Assembly (NCBI GenBank): GCA_965224065.1
Contig: CBDCYF010000005.1
Coordinates: 1,736,001 to 1,800,000 of the forward strand
From: JAOTZA01 sp965224065
Lineage (GTDB): Bacteria > Acidobacteriota > Thermoanaerobaculia > Multivoradales > JAHEKO01
DNA length: 64,000 nt
Direction: 5' to 3'
The position numbers and the translations under genes are program-made. Below the pieces are notes generated by a model. That model was not told the origin of the DNA, made no database searches, and was given only the letters and a program-made list of their open reading frames with translations. Shown one piece after another: positions 16,337 through 25,743 of this stretch; within the stretch, counting starts at the first letter, position 1, and each line of letters opens with the position of its first letter.

Positions 16337-16876
16337 TCAATGCTCGTGAACTTGGGTGTCGCTACCGTGCTCATGAACAGCGGCAGCCGCCTGGGTTTTG
16401 ATAGCGGGCTGGGGCAGCACGATTGAGCCGCCTCGCACCTCGAACCGGCCTGCCTGGACGAGAGTGCGCGCGTCTTCCTCCCGCGCCAGCGCCCGGATGA
16501 GCGCCTCGTCGTCGTTCTCCGAGGCGATCTCCCGGAGCCGCTGGTCGACCTGTGGCTGGGTGCGCAGCTCGTACTTGTAACGGCCGTCCGGCAGCGGACC
16601 GAGCGGACCGACCATGACGAAGGTCGGCGGCGCCCCGGACGGGAACTCGAGCGTCGTATGCAGACCGGGTCCGGCGACCGTCAGAAGCATGCCGTCGGCC
16701 ACCCGGGGCGCGAACGACAGCTCGAGGCCGACCGCGGCCGGCAAGGCGACCCGATGGGGGTCACCCACCGCGGCGGCTTGCGCCCGGCCCGGGGCCGGCG
16801 CCGCGGCCAGACAGAAAGCCATGACGCCTCCGGCGAAGATGTGTTTTCTGGCTCTAACCGTGGGGAGGAATCGCAT
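16337..16876 (-). CDS. Exported protein of unknown function
   Basis: I do not recognise this 179-residue protein. It has a signal peptide (residues 10-33, cleavage near GRAQAA), a beta-rich middle (LLTVAGPGLHTTLEF, GRYKYELRTQPQ), a helical stretch with many Glu/Arg, and a His-containing tail (VHEHGSDTQVHEH). AAGGAG precedes the ATG. It lies 11 bases upstream of the S74-like protein on the same strand, so the two exported products may act together. Confidence 0.7.
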   Translation of the reverse strand: MRFLPTVRARKHIFAGGVMAFCLAAAPAPGRAQAAAVGDPHRVALPAAVGLELSFAPRVADGMLLTVAGPGLHTTLEFPSGAPPTFVMVGPLGPLPDGRYKYELRTQPQVDQRLREIASENDDEALIRALAREEDARTLVQAGRFEVRGGSIVLPQPAIKTQAAAAVHEHGSDTQVHEH

Positions 16877-17008
16877 GTAGTTCTCCTTCTCGCTCTCTGG
16901 GTTCCTGGCTCGGCTTCCACCAGGTAAGTCGTCAAAGCGCGTCGGAGAGCGCCATCCCGCCTTTGCCGCCTCGTTGTGGCGGGGCTCGTTTGGCCCCAGC
17001 CGGATCTT

Positions 17009-17587
17009 TCAGCCCAGCTCTTTGAGCAGCCAGGCGCGCGCCCTCGACCAGTCACGCTGCGCGGTGCGGAGCGAGATGCCGAGAGCGCCGGCCGTCTCCC
17101 GTTCGGTAAGACCGGCAAAGTAGCGACACTCGACGAGCCGCGCCAAACGCTCGTTGAACGAGGCCAGGCTCTCGAGGGCGAGGTCGACCGCCAGCACCTG
17201 TTCGGCCTGCTGCTCGAACGCCAACCGCTCCGGTTCGAGCGTCAGGTGCGCCTTGCCGCTGCCCCGTTTCTGAGCGCTTCGCTGGCGCGCGTAGTCGACC
17301 AAGATGCGGCGCATGGCGCGGGCGCAGATGGCATAAAAGTGCGAACGATTCTGCCAGTCGACCCCGGTCTCCTCCACCATTTGGAAGTAGGCCTCGTGGA
17401 CGAGCGAGGTCGTATCCAGCGTCTGACCGCGGCGGTTGCGGGCAAGCTGGCCGCGGGCGATACGCCGCAGCCGCTCATACACCAGAGGGACCAGTTCGTC
17501 GAAGGCCGCTCGGTCTCCTTCGTGATGCGCGCGCAGCAACCGGGTGATGTGCTGGGCCTCGTCCAGGGAAGGCATCGCGTCCGGCAA
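17009..17587 (-). CDS. ECF sigma factor
   Basis: A 192-residue sigma-70-family ECF factor of the type common in acidobacteria and planctomycetes. Region 2 spans about residues 20-95 (FDELVPLVYERLRRIA, then FYAICARAMRRILVDYAR) and region 4 about 130-190 (VECRYFAGLTERETAGALGIS, then AQRDWSRARAWL). TTG at 17587 has AGAGGA about ten bases upstream; ATG at 17575 is the alternative. It is divergent from a Ser/Thr kinase gene, a pairing in which kinase signalling is often linked to the sigma factor. No anti-sigma factor is adjacent. Confidence 0.88.
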   Translation of the reverse strand: MPDAMPSLDEAQHITRLLRAHHEGDRAAFDELVPLVYERLRRIARGQLARNRRGQTLDTTSLVHEAYFQMVEETGVDWQNRSHFYAICARAMRRILVDYARQRSAQKRGSGKAHLTLEPERLAFEQQAEQVLAVDLALESLASFNERLARLVECRYFAGLTERETAGALGISLRTAQRDWSRARAWLLKELG

Positions 17588-17642
17588 CGATAGCAGTCCT
17601 CTGTCTTACTTGCGCGCGGACCGGGTATGCTTCGAGCGACCA

Positions 17643-20249
17643 ATGGCCAAAACCACCCGGGCACGGATTGACGCCCTCTTCGCCAGAGCGCTCGAGTGCC
17701 CGGCAACGAAGCGAGCGGCGTTCCTGGATTCAGCATGTGCCGGCGATGCGGCGCTGCGCGGCGAGGTGGAGGAGCTCCTGCGCCTGGCCGAACGCCCGGC
17801 CGCCGATTTCGACGCCGCCGGCATAGCGGACGGCCAGCTGGTGCGCGAGCTTCTCGACGAGCTCAAGGCACCCACAGGGTCAGCGCTCGTGGGCCGGCGG
17901 ATCGGTCCGTGGCGCCTGATCGAGGAGCTCGGCCGTGGCGGCATGGGGGAGGTCTTTCTCGCCGAACGCACCGCGGGAGGCTTCGAGCAGCGGGCAGCCT
18001 TGAAGATCGTCCAAGCCGGCGAGCGCTCCGACGAGGCACTCGAACGTTTCGGGCGCGAGCGCCAGATCCTCGCCTCGCTCGAACACCCCTATATCGCTCG
18101 GCTCATCGACGGCGGACGAGCGGACGACGGCCGCCCCTATCTGGCGATGGAATACGTCGTCGGGCGCCCGATCGACCTCTACTGCGCCGAGGAGCGGTTG
18201 AGCCTCGACCAGCGCCTGAAGCTCTTTATCGACGTGGCGGGGGCCGTCCAGGCCGCCCACCGCAGTCTCGTTGTGCACCGCGATCTCAAACCGTCGAACA
18301 TCCTCGTCACCAGCGACGGAACGCCCAAGCTGCTGGACTTCGGTATCGCCAAGCTGCTCGAGCCGGAGCCAGACGAGGCGTCCGTCACCCGCACCCTGGT
18401 CCGCGCCCTGAGCCCCGAGTACGCTAGTCCGGAGCAGGTACGCGGCGAGACGATCACCACGGCCTCCGACGTCTACCAGCTCGGCCTGCTGCTTTACGAG
18501 CTCCTCACCGGGGAGCGAGCGCAGAGCCTCGACGGCGCGGCCAGTCCCGGCGCTATCGAGCGCGCCGTATGCGAGCGCCCGACGCCGAGACCGAGCACCG
18601 CCGTCGCCGCGTCCGAGACTGGAGAGTCCGCAGCGGGTCTGACCCTGCCGGCGCGCGCGCTACGTGGAGATCTCGACAACATCGTGCTGCGTGCGCTTCA
18701 CAAAGAGCCGGAGCGACGGTACGGCTCGGCGGCCGAGCTGGTTGCCGATATCGAGCGTTTCCGCGCCGGCTTCCCGGTCGAGGCGAGACCCGACACCCTC
18801 TGGTACCGGTCGACTCGCTTTGTCCAGCGCAACCGCTTGGCCGTCGTCGCCGCCGCGCTGGTGGCCGCCCTGCTCGTGGGCTACGCCGTCACGGTAACCG
18901 TCCAACGCCGCCAGATCCTCGCCGAAGCGGAGCGCGCCCGCGAAGCGACGGAGTTCGTCAGCCAGATGTTCCGCGTGCCGGGCGAACGCCAAGTGGGCAC
19001 CGCCCGCCGGCCCGCGCTCGAGATCATCGACCAGGGCGCCGACCTGGCCGCTACAGAGCTCGACGACCAGCCCGAGCTTCAGGCCGAGATCCTCGCCGAG
19101 TTCGGCAAGCTGCTGATGGAGATCGGTCGCTACGAGCGCGCCGGACAGATCCTCGAACGAGCCATCGCTCTCCAGTCAGAGTTCGCACGGCCACCGGGAG
19201 ATGAGAACGCCGGTACGTTGATGCTACTCGGTATGAGCCGTCACTACTCGGGCCGGTTGCACGAGGGCGAGGAGCCCCTCCGGCGGGCGCTCGCGATCTG
19301 CCTCGACGCCTTCGGGCCCAGCCACCCCCACTCGTGCACGGTTCGGGCCCACCTGGGGGACCTGCTCCACAGCCTCGGCGACCTGCCTGCCGCCGAGGTG
19401 GAGCTCGAGACCGCCTACCGGGAGTGTGGTGGGCCGGCGGCGCTCCGCGATCTGGCCAACGTTCTGCGCGATCGCGGCGACCTCGACCGCGCTCTTGCCG
19501 CCTACGCGACCGCCCTCGAGGAGTACCCGATGGATGACCGTATGGGCCAGGGATTGACGCTGGTCTATCGAGGCTACGCGCTGACCCTGGCCGGCAGGCT
19601 CGACGAAGCCGCGCGGGCCCTCGACGCGGCGGTCGAAGCCGGTCGGCCCAACTGGGGCGGCGACCACCCCGTCCTGGCCAACCGGCTGCGCTACGTTTCG
19701 CGCCTCGCCCTGGCCCGCGGCGACCTCGACGCCGCCCACCGTCACGCCGAGGAGGCCCTCGTTGCGCTGAGCCGCTGGCTCGGTGACGACAACCACCTGG
19801 TCACGCGGGCGTTCGCCGACCGCGCCGCGGTGGCTCTCGCCCGACGCCGGCCGACCGAGGCAATCGAGATCGCGCGTGAGGCGACGGCGCGCTACCAGAA
19901 GCTCGGTATTCCCGCTCACCCCAAAGCCCTGGAGGCGCGCCAGGTTCTCGGTGCGGCCCTTCTCGAGTTGGGCCGGCCCGAAGAGGCTGCCAGCGCGCTC
20001 CGAGACCTGCTCGAGCTTCAGCAGACGACCTACGTGCCCGGCGACGCCCGAACCTCCGCCTCGAAAGCCCTGCTGGGAGCGGCGCTCGAACGAGTGGGAC
20101 AAAACGCGGAGGCCCGGAGGCTGCGGGCCGAGGCGGAGCGGTTCCTCGCCCGCGACTCCGGGCCGACGCTGCTCTACCGCGCTGTCTACGGCGCGGTATT
20201 GCAGAGTCCGCCAGCCGACGGTTTAGCCGAACCGCCCGACCCAGCCTGA
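17643..20249 (+). CDS. Membrane Ser/Thr protein kinase with TPR C-terminal domain
   Basis: An 868-residue protein. A short helical N-terminal region precedes the kinase domain (about 85-375), with glycine loop GRGGMGEVFLA, catalytic HRDLKPSN (near 212), DFGIAK and the activation-segment ASPEQ. A single membrane helix (VVAAALVAALLVGYAVTV, ~398-420) separates it from a periplasmic part of tetratricopeptide repeats (about 480-860). The TPR region would sense or bind proteins outside the inner membrane. It is divergent from the ECF sigma gene, a probable partner. A terminator begins at the base after the stop codon. Confidence 0.92.
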   Translation: MAKTTRARIDALFARALECPATKRAAFLDSACAGDAALRGEVEELLRLAERPAADFDAAGIADGQLVRELLDELKAPTGSALVGRRIGPWRLIEELGRGGMGEVFLAERTAGGFEQRAALKIVQAGERSDEALERFGRERQILASLEHPYIARLIDGGRADDGRPYLAMEYVVGRPIDLYCAEERLSLDQRLKLFIDVAGAVQAAHRSLVVHRDLKPSNILVTSDGTPKLLDFGIAKLLEPEPDEASVTRTLVRALSPEYASPEQVRGETITTASDVYQLGLLLYELLTGERAQSLDGAASPGAIERAVCERPTPRPSTAVAASETGESAAGLTLPARALRGDLDNIVLRALHKEPERRYGSAAELVADIERFRAGFPVEARPDTLWYRSTRFVQRNRLAVVAAALVAALLVGYAVTVTVQRRQILAEAERAREATEFVSQMFRVPGERQVGTARRPALEIIDQGADLAATELDDQPELQAEILAEFGKLLMEIGRYERAGQILERAIALQSEFARPPGDENAGTLMLLGMSRHYSGRLHEGEEPLRRALAICLDAFGPSHPHSCTVRAHLGDLLHSLGDLPAAEVELETAYRECGGPAALRDLANVLRDRGDLDRALAAYATALEEYPMDDRMGQGLTLVYRGYALTLAGRLDEAARALDAAVEAGRPNWGGDHPVLANRLRYVSRLALARGDLDAAHRHAEEALVALSRWLGDDNHLVTRAFADRAAVALARRRPTEAIEIAREATARYQKLGIPAHPKALEARQVLGAALLELGRPEEAASALRDLLELQQTTYVPGDARTSASKALLGAALERVGQNAEARRLRAEAERFLARDSGPTLLYRAVYGAVLQSPPADGLAEPPDPA

Positions 20250-20276
20250 ACGCCAAATCCGGGTGGCGTCTTTTTT
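20250..20276 (+). terminator. Rho-independent terminator after the TPR kinase gene
   Basis: Stem ACGCCA / TGGCGT with an 8-base loop, then C and six T. It starts directly after the stop codon of the kinase. Confidence 0.75.
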
Positions 20277-20335
20277 GGGGCGTTTGCGACTTTCTCCATA
20301 GGAGCGGCGACTTCGCGCCGCGTGGAGGCATCGCA

Positions 20336-21568
20336 ATGACGCTCAACTATCGCGCCGGCCCGCGCGATCGAATCGGGTGGGCCCGGCGGCCGGTTCTCTA
20401 TGTGACCGGTTGGATCGTGATGCTGGCCGCCACCGTGGTCGGTGCGCAAGAGATGCAGGTCGACGGCCGGCCGGTTGAAACCAAGGCCGACGGAACCTGC
20501 GCCGGCCTCCTAACGACCGGGACGCAGCGCTACGCAGACTGCGGCAACGGCACGGTCTACGACACCATCACCGGCCTGCTCTGGCTCCGTGACGCCGCGT
20601 GCGCCGATCTCGGAGTCGCGGGCAGCGACGACTGGCTGGACGCCCAGCACGACACGCACGACCTGCAGCACGGCCTGTGCGGACTAACCGATCACTCGCA
20701 GCCTGGCGACTGGCGGCTACCCACGCGTGAAGAGTGGCTTCTCACGATCGACGCTGCGGTCAGCCTGCTCTGCATCTCGGGCGGCGCCGGTGGCCCGCCA
20801 TCGCTCACCGACGACACCGGGGTCGCCTGCTACGGGCTGGGGGCCATGTCGTCGTTCGTAGGCACACTCGCCACCCGATACTGGACCGCCGATTCCTTCG
20901 AGCCCGACCCGGGCGACGCCCACTTCATTGACTTAGACGTCGGCAACACGGGCATCACCGACAAGGCGAGTATCGTTCTGGGACCCCTGGGAATCTGGCC
21001 GGTCCGGCGGGATGGCGGCCCGGGCACACCGGCACCCGCGGTCGTCGAAGGTGGCCCCGTCGAGACCAAACGGCGGCAGACCTGCCTGGCGGGCGCGACC
21101 AACCTGGCCCAACGGTACATCGACTGCGGCGACGGCACGGTACTCGACCTCCACACCGACCTGGTCTGGCTGGCCGATGCCTCCTGTCCTGACCTCGCAT
21201 GTTCGAACTGGCCCACCGCGATAGCGGCGGCGCAGGCTCTCGCCAGCGGCACCTGCGGTCTCTCCGATGGCTCCCAACCCGGCGAGTGGCGTCTGGCCAC
21301 CCTCGACGAGTGGACGGATACGATGCAGCGCGCCAAAGACCTTGGGTGCACAAGCACGGGGGCCGGCACCCCACCAGCGTTCACCGACCTGACGGGCGAG
21401 GACTGCCTGGCCCACGGCGCGACCCCTTTCACCGGGATCGAAAATGTCTACTGGGCGCTCGACGCCATCACCGCGGATTTCGCCACCTTGGCTTTGACTC
21501 CCGGCGGCAGCGGCGGCGCAGACAGCAAATCGAGCTTCTACTGTGTCTGGCCCGTGCGAAGGAGATGA
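20336..21568 (+). CDS. Exported protein with two DUF1566 domains
   Basis: A 410-residue protein with an N-terminal signal anchor or signal peptide (hydrophobic residues ~20-36). It contains two DUF1566/Lcl-C-like domains, each with the signature of a DCG(D/N)GTV strand, a GLLWL or DLVWL strand, a GDWRLPT-type or GEWRLAT motif and an ending IWPVRR or VWPVRR. These domains are frequent in exported proteins and may bind ligands; their function is unknown. The start has GTGGAGG upstream. Its stop overlaps an ATG of the next DUF1566 gene (21565), so translation is probably coupled. Confidence 0.8.
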   Translation: MTLNYRAGPRDRIGWARRPVLYVTGWIVMLAATVVGAQEMQVDGRPVETKADGTCAGLLTTGTQRYADCGNGTVYDTITGLLWLRDAACADLGVAGSDDWLDAQHDTHDLQHGLCGLTDHSQPGDWRLPTREEWLLTIDAAVSLLCISGGAGGPPSLTDDTGVACYGLGAMSSFVGTLATRYWTADSFEPDPGDAHFIDLDVGNTGITDKASIVLGPLGIWPVRRDGGPGTPAPAVVEGGPVETKRRQTCLAGATNLAQRYIDCGDGTVLDLHTDLVWLADASCPDLACSNWPTAIAAAQALASGTCGLSDGSQPGEWRLATLDEWTDTMQRAKDLGCTSTGAGTPPAFTDLTGEDCLAHGATPFTGIENVYWALDAITADFATLALTPGGSGGADSKSSFYCVWPVRRR

Positions 21569-21570
21569 CG

Positions 21571-22200
21571 ATGCGCTTTGCGATGCCTCTTTCCAGCCTA
21601 GGACTGGCCCTTGCACTGACCGCGCTCGCCGCACCGAGCGTTGCCCAGTCGTTCCTGATCGATGGCTACGACGTGGAGACCAAGGCGGAAGCGCCCCAGC
21701 CCTTTACCGACGAACGCTACGTTGACGATTTCACCCACGGCACCGTGCTCGACACGGTCACCGGGCTGGTCTGGCTCGGCACCGGGACGTGCGAAGACGT
21801 ACCGGGTGTTGGGGCTTCCGGGGCGGCGACCTGGTCGGATGCTCGCCGGGCAGTGGCGCTCCTCGCGGACGGCATGTGCGGGCTCGCCGACGGCTCCCAA
21901 CCGGGAGATTGGCGTCTGCCGACCGCCGATGAGTGGTCGGCAACGATCGCGAGGGCGGTTGCGATCGGCTGCACGTTCGCCGGGGCAGGCAACCCACCGA
22001 GCCTCACCAACCGCCCCGGTACCGGCTGTCACGACAGCGGACCGCCGATCTTTCACAGCATACAGTTCCTCTACTGGACCTCGACCCTGGACGACGTCAA
22101 CCCCGACCAGGCTTGGTTCGCCAATATCTTCAGCGGCACCGTTGAATCTCAGGCCAAGGTCACCAAGTTCTCGATCTGGCCGGTCCGCGACGAGCGCTGA
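21571..22200 (+). CDS. Exported single-domain DUF1566 protein
   Basis: The 209-residue protein has a signal peptide (cleavage near SVAQSF, residue ~26) and one DUF1566 domain (GLVWLGTGTCEDV, GDWRLPTADEWSAT, ending SIWPVRDER). I start it at ATG 21571, six bases after AAGGAG; ATG at 21565 overlaps the stop of the preceding gene and is the alternative. It probably arose by duplication of that neighbour. A third family member lies inside the tRNA-Sec array at 28721. Confidence 0.8.
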   Translation: MRFAMPLSSLGLALALTALAAPSVAQSFLIDGYDVETKAEAPQPFTDERYVDDFTHGTVLDTVTGLVWLGTGTCEDVPGVGASGAATWSDARRAVALLADGMCGLADGSQPGDWRLPTADEWSATIARAVAIGCTFAGAGNPPSLTNRPGTGCHDSGPPIFHSIQFLYWTSTLDDVNPDQAWFANIFSGTVESQAKVTKFSIWPVRDER

Positions 22201-22239
22201 ACCATCCGGTCGCGCGCAAATAGACACAGGAACCACTAT

Positions 22240-22467
22240 CGAGCGGCCGAGTCGAAGACGAGGACGCGACGGCCGAGTGACCGTGCGGTCCCAGCCATTC
22301 GTCGCGTGGCGATGAATGGCGGAAGCGTGGATCTGAATGGGAATCGCTCTAGAGCGGACCGTTCGCCAGAACGGGACGCGACGACCGAGTTCGCATGCGC
22401 TTGCGTCCATCAACGAGCACGCAGTGTGAGGAGATGGCGGAAGCGCATGGGAATCGAACCCACCCCC
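22240..22467 (+). repeat. 228-bp perfect repeat, copy 1
   Basis: Identical without gaps to 27506-27733 (offset 5266). It ends inside the tRNA-Sec 3'-half copy that starts at 22435. Inside it, TGGCGGAAGCG at 22317 and ATGGGAATCG at 22336 look like a decayed tRNA-Sec 3' end split by nine extra bases. The two halves of the repeat are themselves weakly similar (shared ACGCGACG and CCGAGT), suggesting an older small duplication. No gene is visible between 22201 and 22720 apart from these repeats. Confidence 0.85.
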
Positions 22468-22503
22468 CAACGCAGGAACCCACGCGGGACTACGGTTTTG
22501 AAA
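22435..22503 (-). repeat. Displaced 3' half of tRNA-Sec, copy A
   Basis: The minus-strand sequence matches the intact tRNA-Sec at 29893-29992 from the CCA end through the T arm and long variable arm to the anticodon loop, then stops at the anticodon (TTGAA on the plus strand). The 5' half is absent, so it is not a tRNA gene. It reads as an attachment-site scar. Confidence 0.85.
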
Positions 22504-22720
22504 ATTGCCGGGATCCAACTGACGACAACAGTCGGCAACTGATAACCACTGAAGATCGAGGTGGTTGCGGACCGACGGTCTGTTGAGGACTGTTGAGCAG
22601 AGTGGTTGGGAGTTGCCGTCTACTGCACCAGGAGTGCACCACGGAAAGCCGACTCGGAGTGGGCACCACGCCCCGTTCCCACGAGGCGCCTTGCGTCCAA
22701 TGTACGGGTGCCAGCCGTTT

Positions 22721-25411
22721 CTAATCTTCATTCTGGATCAGGTAGATGTCACCATCGTCCGTGTCCTGGGTGTAGACGATCGTTTGCCCATCGGGCGACC
22801 AGCTACCGTTGTGCACATGCCAGTTTCCCCGACCGTCCGTTAGTCGTTCGAGCTCTCCGACCGCCCTCGGCAGTCCCTCCGCGGTGGCCGGTGGCTCCAA
22901 CTGCAGCTGGAAGAGCTGCTGATCGAAGTGGCTGGACGACTGGACAAGGGCGATCGAGCTCCCGTCAGGAGCAAGGATCATCTCGGTGTGGGGCCCCGAA
23001 TAAAGCAGCCGATCCTCGTTCGTCACCAAATGGGCCGCGCGCAGCTCGAGACCGCTCTCCGTCAGCGTCGTGTAGACGATGCGGTTCCGGTCGAGATACC
23101 AATCGAAGCGCAAGACACCCGATCGCAGCTCGGTCGTCCGGCCCCCATCGCGATCGATCGACCAGAGCGACGTGCCCTCCTTGGTGGCTACCACGTAGCC
23201 TATCGACTCGCCATCCGGAGTCCACCGGGTGCTCAGACTGACGGCCCACACCACACTGGGAATGGGAATCTCCAACTCCGAGAGGCGCTCAGGCCTGCCA
23301 CTCCGGTCGGCCTTGGCGACCCAGAGGTTCATGGCCCCTTCTCGGTTCGACAGGAAAGCGATCTCCTCACCGTCGGGCGACCAAGCAGGCAAGAGGTCCT
23401 CCGCCGAGTTGTCGGTGAGGTTCACCTCGTCGCCCGTCGCAGCATCCAGGATCCAGATCTCCGAGTTGCCGGTGCGCGTCGACTGATACGCGATCCCGCT
23501 TCCGTCAGGCGAGTAGCGCCCGACGAAGTTATCCTGCGTCCACGAGGTCAGCCGCTTCGGCTCGACACCCTCCAGAGAGACGGTGTACAAGTCGGTTTGG
23601 TGGCTGTGGTGCGTATAGACGATCAAGCCGTCTGTCGAAACACTGGACCACTGATCGGCTCCTCCGCCGAAGGTCAACTGACTCAACCGACCTGAGCTCA
23701 AACTAACCTCCCAGATATTGAGCGGACCCGAGCGGTTCGAAGTGAAGACGACTCGCTGGCCACCAGGCAGGAAAGCGGGTTCTCGGTGGTTGAACTCGTC
23801 GACCACGATCGCGCGGGGCTCACCACCCTCCGCCGGGACGACCCACAACCCGGAAACGCCGTTCTGCACTCTGGCGAAGACGATCTGCTCACCGTCGAAA
23901 GACCAGCTGGCGCTGAGATCCTGAGCCCCGGCCGGAGGGAAGGTGATCTGCTTCTGCTCGTTCGAGTCGAGATCGACCTCGAAGACAGCGACCTCCCCCG
24001 TGTCCAACCGGCGCGAAAAGATCAGGCTCTCATCTCCCGGTGACCATGCCATGGAGCCTAGGGCGAAGATCGCTTGCCAGAACGACTGGAGGTAGGGTAT
24101 TCCGGTCTCGACGAGCTTGATGGGGGTGCCGCCGGTTGGCGATGTGCGGTAGATGTCGCACTCCGTTCCGTTCCCGGCCACGTATGCGATCGCATCTCCG
24201 TCGCGCGACCACCGCGGCAAGAGCTCATCGCCGGGAGCCTCGGTGAGCCGCAAGACCCTCCCTCCCTCCAGCGGCTGCATAAATAGGTCCATCGTGCCGT
24301 GCTTGGTGTGGCTGTAGGCCACGAACGTGGAGTCGGGCGAAAGGTTCCCCGAGTACTCGGGGCCGGCCGAGAAGGTGAGTCGCTTCGCGGAGCGCGGAGT
24401 TGCGTTCTCGCCAGACTCCCACGGGCGCGCGACCCAGAGACCGAACGCGAGAGCGAGTGCAGCACCTGACACCGCCCACCAACTCTTCCACCATGGTGCG
24501 ACCGCGTCTGGGCCCGGCGGCGCTTGAGCCGTCTCACCCGGGGCATCGCGCTCGAGTCTCTTCAGATCGGCCCGCAGTCCGGCGGCGCTCTGGTAACGCA
24601 GCTCGGGCTCCTTCTCCAGCACCTTGTCGAGGATGCTCTCGAGCTGTGGCGAAACCTCCGGGTTGAAACCCGCCGGTGCGGTCGGCACTCGATTGAGGAT
24701 GGCGTCGAAAACGGCTGCCGAGGTGTCGCCTGCAAACGCTCGGCGAGCGGTCACCATCTCGTAGAGAACGACCCCCAGCGAAAAGAGGTCCGTGCGGTGG
24801 TCGAGATCCTTGCCGAGAGCCTGCTCGGGCGACATGTACGAGACCGTGCCCATCACGGTCCCCGGCGTCGTCATCCCCAGTGCCGTCTGTGTCTCGTCTT
24901 CGGCTCCGGTCCCGGACGTCGAACCCGCCGCAAGCGTGGCAAGCCCGAAGTCCAGCATTTTGGCGCGAGGCGAACTCGAGCCGTCCGCGACGATGAAGAC
25001 GTTGGCGGGCTTGATGTCTCGATGGATGATTCCCTTCGCGTGTGCGGCGACGAGGGCGTCAGCGATCTGGATTGCCAACTCGACCGCGACCTCGACATCC
25101 ATCGGTTGGCTCCCGATGTGCTCTTGAAGCGACTCGCCCTCCAGCAGCTCCATGACGATGAACCGGCGCCCCTCCCAGTCGCCGATGTCGAAGATCGAGC
25201 AGATGTTCGGGTGATTGAGCGTCGAGGCGGCGCGCGCCTCGCGTAGGTGGCGGTCTACGGCATCAGCACGCTCGACGTCCTCTTCGGGGACGAACTTGAG
25301 CGCAACATGGCGATGCAGCCGAGTATCCTCGGCCTTCCAGACGACGCCCATCCCACCCTCGCCGATCTTCTCGATCAGGCGGTAGTGACCGACCTCGGTG
25401 CCGCTCCTCAT
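22721..25411 (-). CDS. Ser/Thr protein kinase with TolB/PD40 beta-propeller C-terminus
   Basis: An 896-residue membrane kinase. The kinase domain (residues 9-285) has glycine loop GEGGMGVVWKA, catalytic HRDIKPANVF, DFGLA and MSPEQA. A single membrane helix (WWAVSGAALALAFGLWVA) lies near 315-332. The C-terminal ~550 residues are PD40-type propeller repeats with recurring WSPDG, WSFDG and SPDGSGIAY motifs, expected outside the cytoplasm. It is the only gene of tRNA-Sec element 1. Like many kinases of this kind it may sense envelope ligands; partners are unknown. Confidence 0.9.
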   Translation of the reverse strand: MRSGTEVGHYRLIEKIGEGGMGVVWKAEDTRLHRHVALKFVPEEDVERADAVDRHLREARAASTLNHPNICSIFDIGDWEGRRFIVMELLEGESLQEHIGSQPMDVEVAVELAIQIADALVAAHAKGIIHRDIKPANVFIVADGSSSPRAKMLDFGLATLAAGSTSGTGAEDETQTALGMTTPGTVMGTVSYMSPEQALGKDLDHRTDLFSLGVVLYEMVTARRAFAGDTSAAVFDAILNRVPTAPAGFNPEVSPQLESILDKVLEKEPELRYQSAAGLRADLKRLERDAPGETAQAPPGPDAVAPWWKSWWAVSGAALALAFGLWVARPWESGENATPRSAKRLTFSAGPEYSGNLSPDSTFVAYSHTKHGTMDLFMQPLEGGRVLRLTEAPGDELLPRWSRDGDAIAYVAGNGTECDIYRTSPTGGTPIKLVETGIPYLQSFWQAIFALGSMAWSPGDESLIFSRRLDTGEVAVFEVDLDSNEQKQITFPPAGAQDLSASWSFDGEQIVFARVQNGVSGLWVVPAEGGEPRAIVVDEFNHREPAFLPGGQRVVFTSNRSGPLNIWEVSLSSGRLSQLTFGGGADQWSSVSTDGLIVYTHHSHQTDLYTVSLEGVEPKRLTSWTQDNFVGRYSPDGSGIAYQSTRTGNSEIWILDAATGDEVNLTDNSAEDLLPAWSPDGEEIAFLSNREGAMNLWVAKADRSGRPERLSELEIPIPSVVWAVSLSTRWTPDGESIGYVVATKEGTSLWSIDRDGGRTTELRSGVLRFDWYLDRNRIVYTTLTESGLELRAAHLVTNEDRLLYSGPHTEMILAPDGSSIALVQSSSHFDQQLFQLQLEPPATAEGLPRAVGELERLTDGRGNWHVHNGSWSPDGQTIVYTQDTDDGDIYLIQNED

Positions 25412-25466
25412 CGCGGGCCGATCCTACGCCAGCCAGCGGCGGCAAGGGCGGAGACCGGCAGGCAGA

Positions 25467-25534
25467 TGGCGGAAGCGCATGGGAATCGAACCCACCCTCC
25501 ACGCAGGAACCCGCACGGGACAACGGTTTTGAAG
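25467..25534 (-). repeat. Displaced 3' half of tRNA-Sec, copy B
   Basis: Same structure as copy A: CCA end, T arm and variable arm are kept with a few substitutions, and similarity ends after the anticodon (GGTTTTGAAG at 25525-25534 on the plus strand). It marks the junction between elements 1 and 2. The 332-base gap 25412-25743 holds only this copy and the following arm. Confidence 0.85.
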
Positions 25535-25743
25535 ATTGGCGGGATTCAACTGATGACAACTGTCGGCAACTGGTAACCACAGACGAAGCGAGCAGTTGCG
25601 AGGCGTCGTGTTGTTGAGGACTGTTGACGAGAGTGGTCGAGAGTTGCCGTCTACTGCACCAGGAGTGCACCGCGAAACACCGCCGTATCTGGCCGGATTG
25701 CCATCCGTGGCCCTCAACCCGCTGTGCTATCTTTTTCGGCGTT

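Larger units (their letters stand above)
22504..25534 (+). mobile_element. tRNA-Sec-targeted cargo element 1
   Basis: The element runs from the anticodon-loop break of tRNA-Sec copy A to that of copy B (3031 bp). Its left end (22504-22643) is the common ~140-bp arm: CAAC(T/A)G motifs at 22516, 22526 and 22536 (10-bp spacing), inverted TGTTGA motifs, and a closing TGCACCAGGAGTGCA palindrome. Its right end is a 3' half of tRNA-Sec that would rebuild the tRNA on insertion. Cargo is one minus-strand kinase gene. There is no integrase, so movement would depend on one elsewhere. Boundaries are inferred from repeat comparison. Confidence 0.65.
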
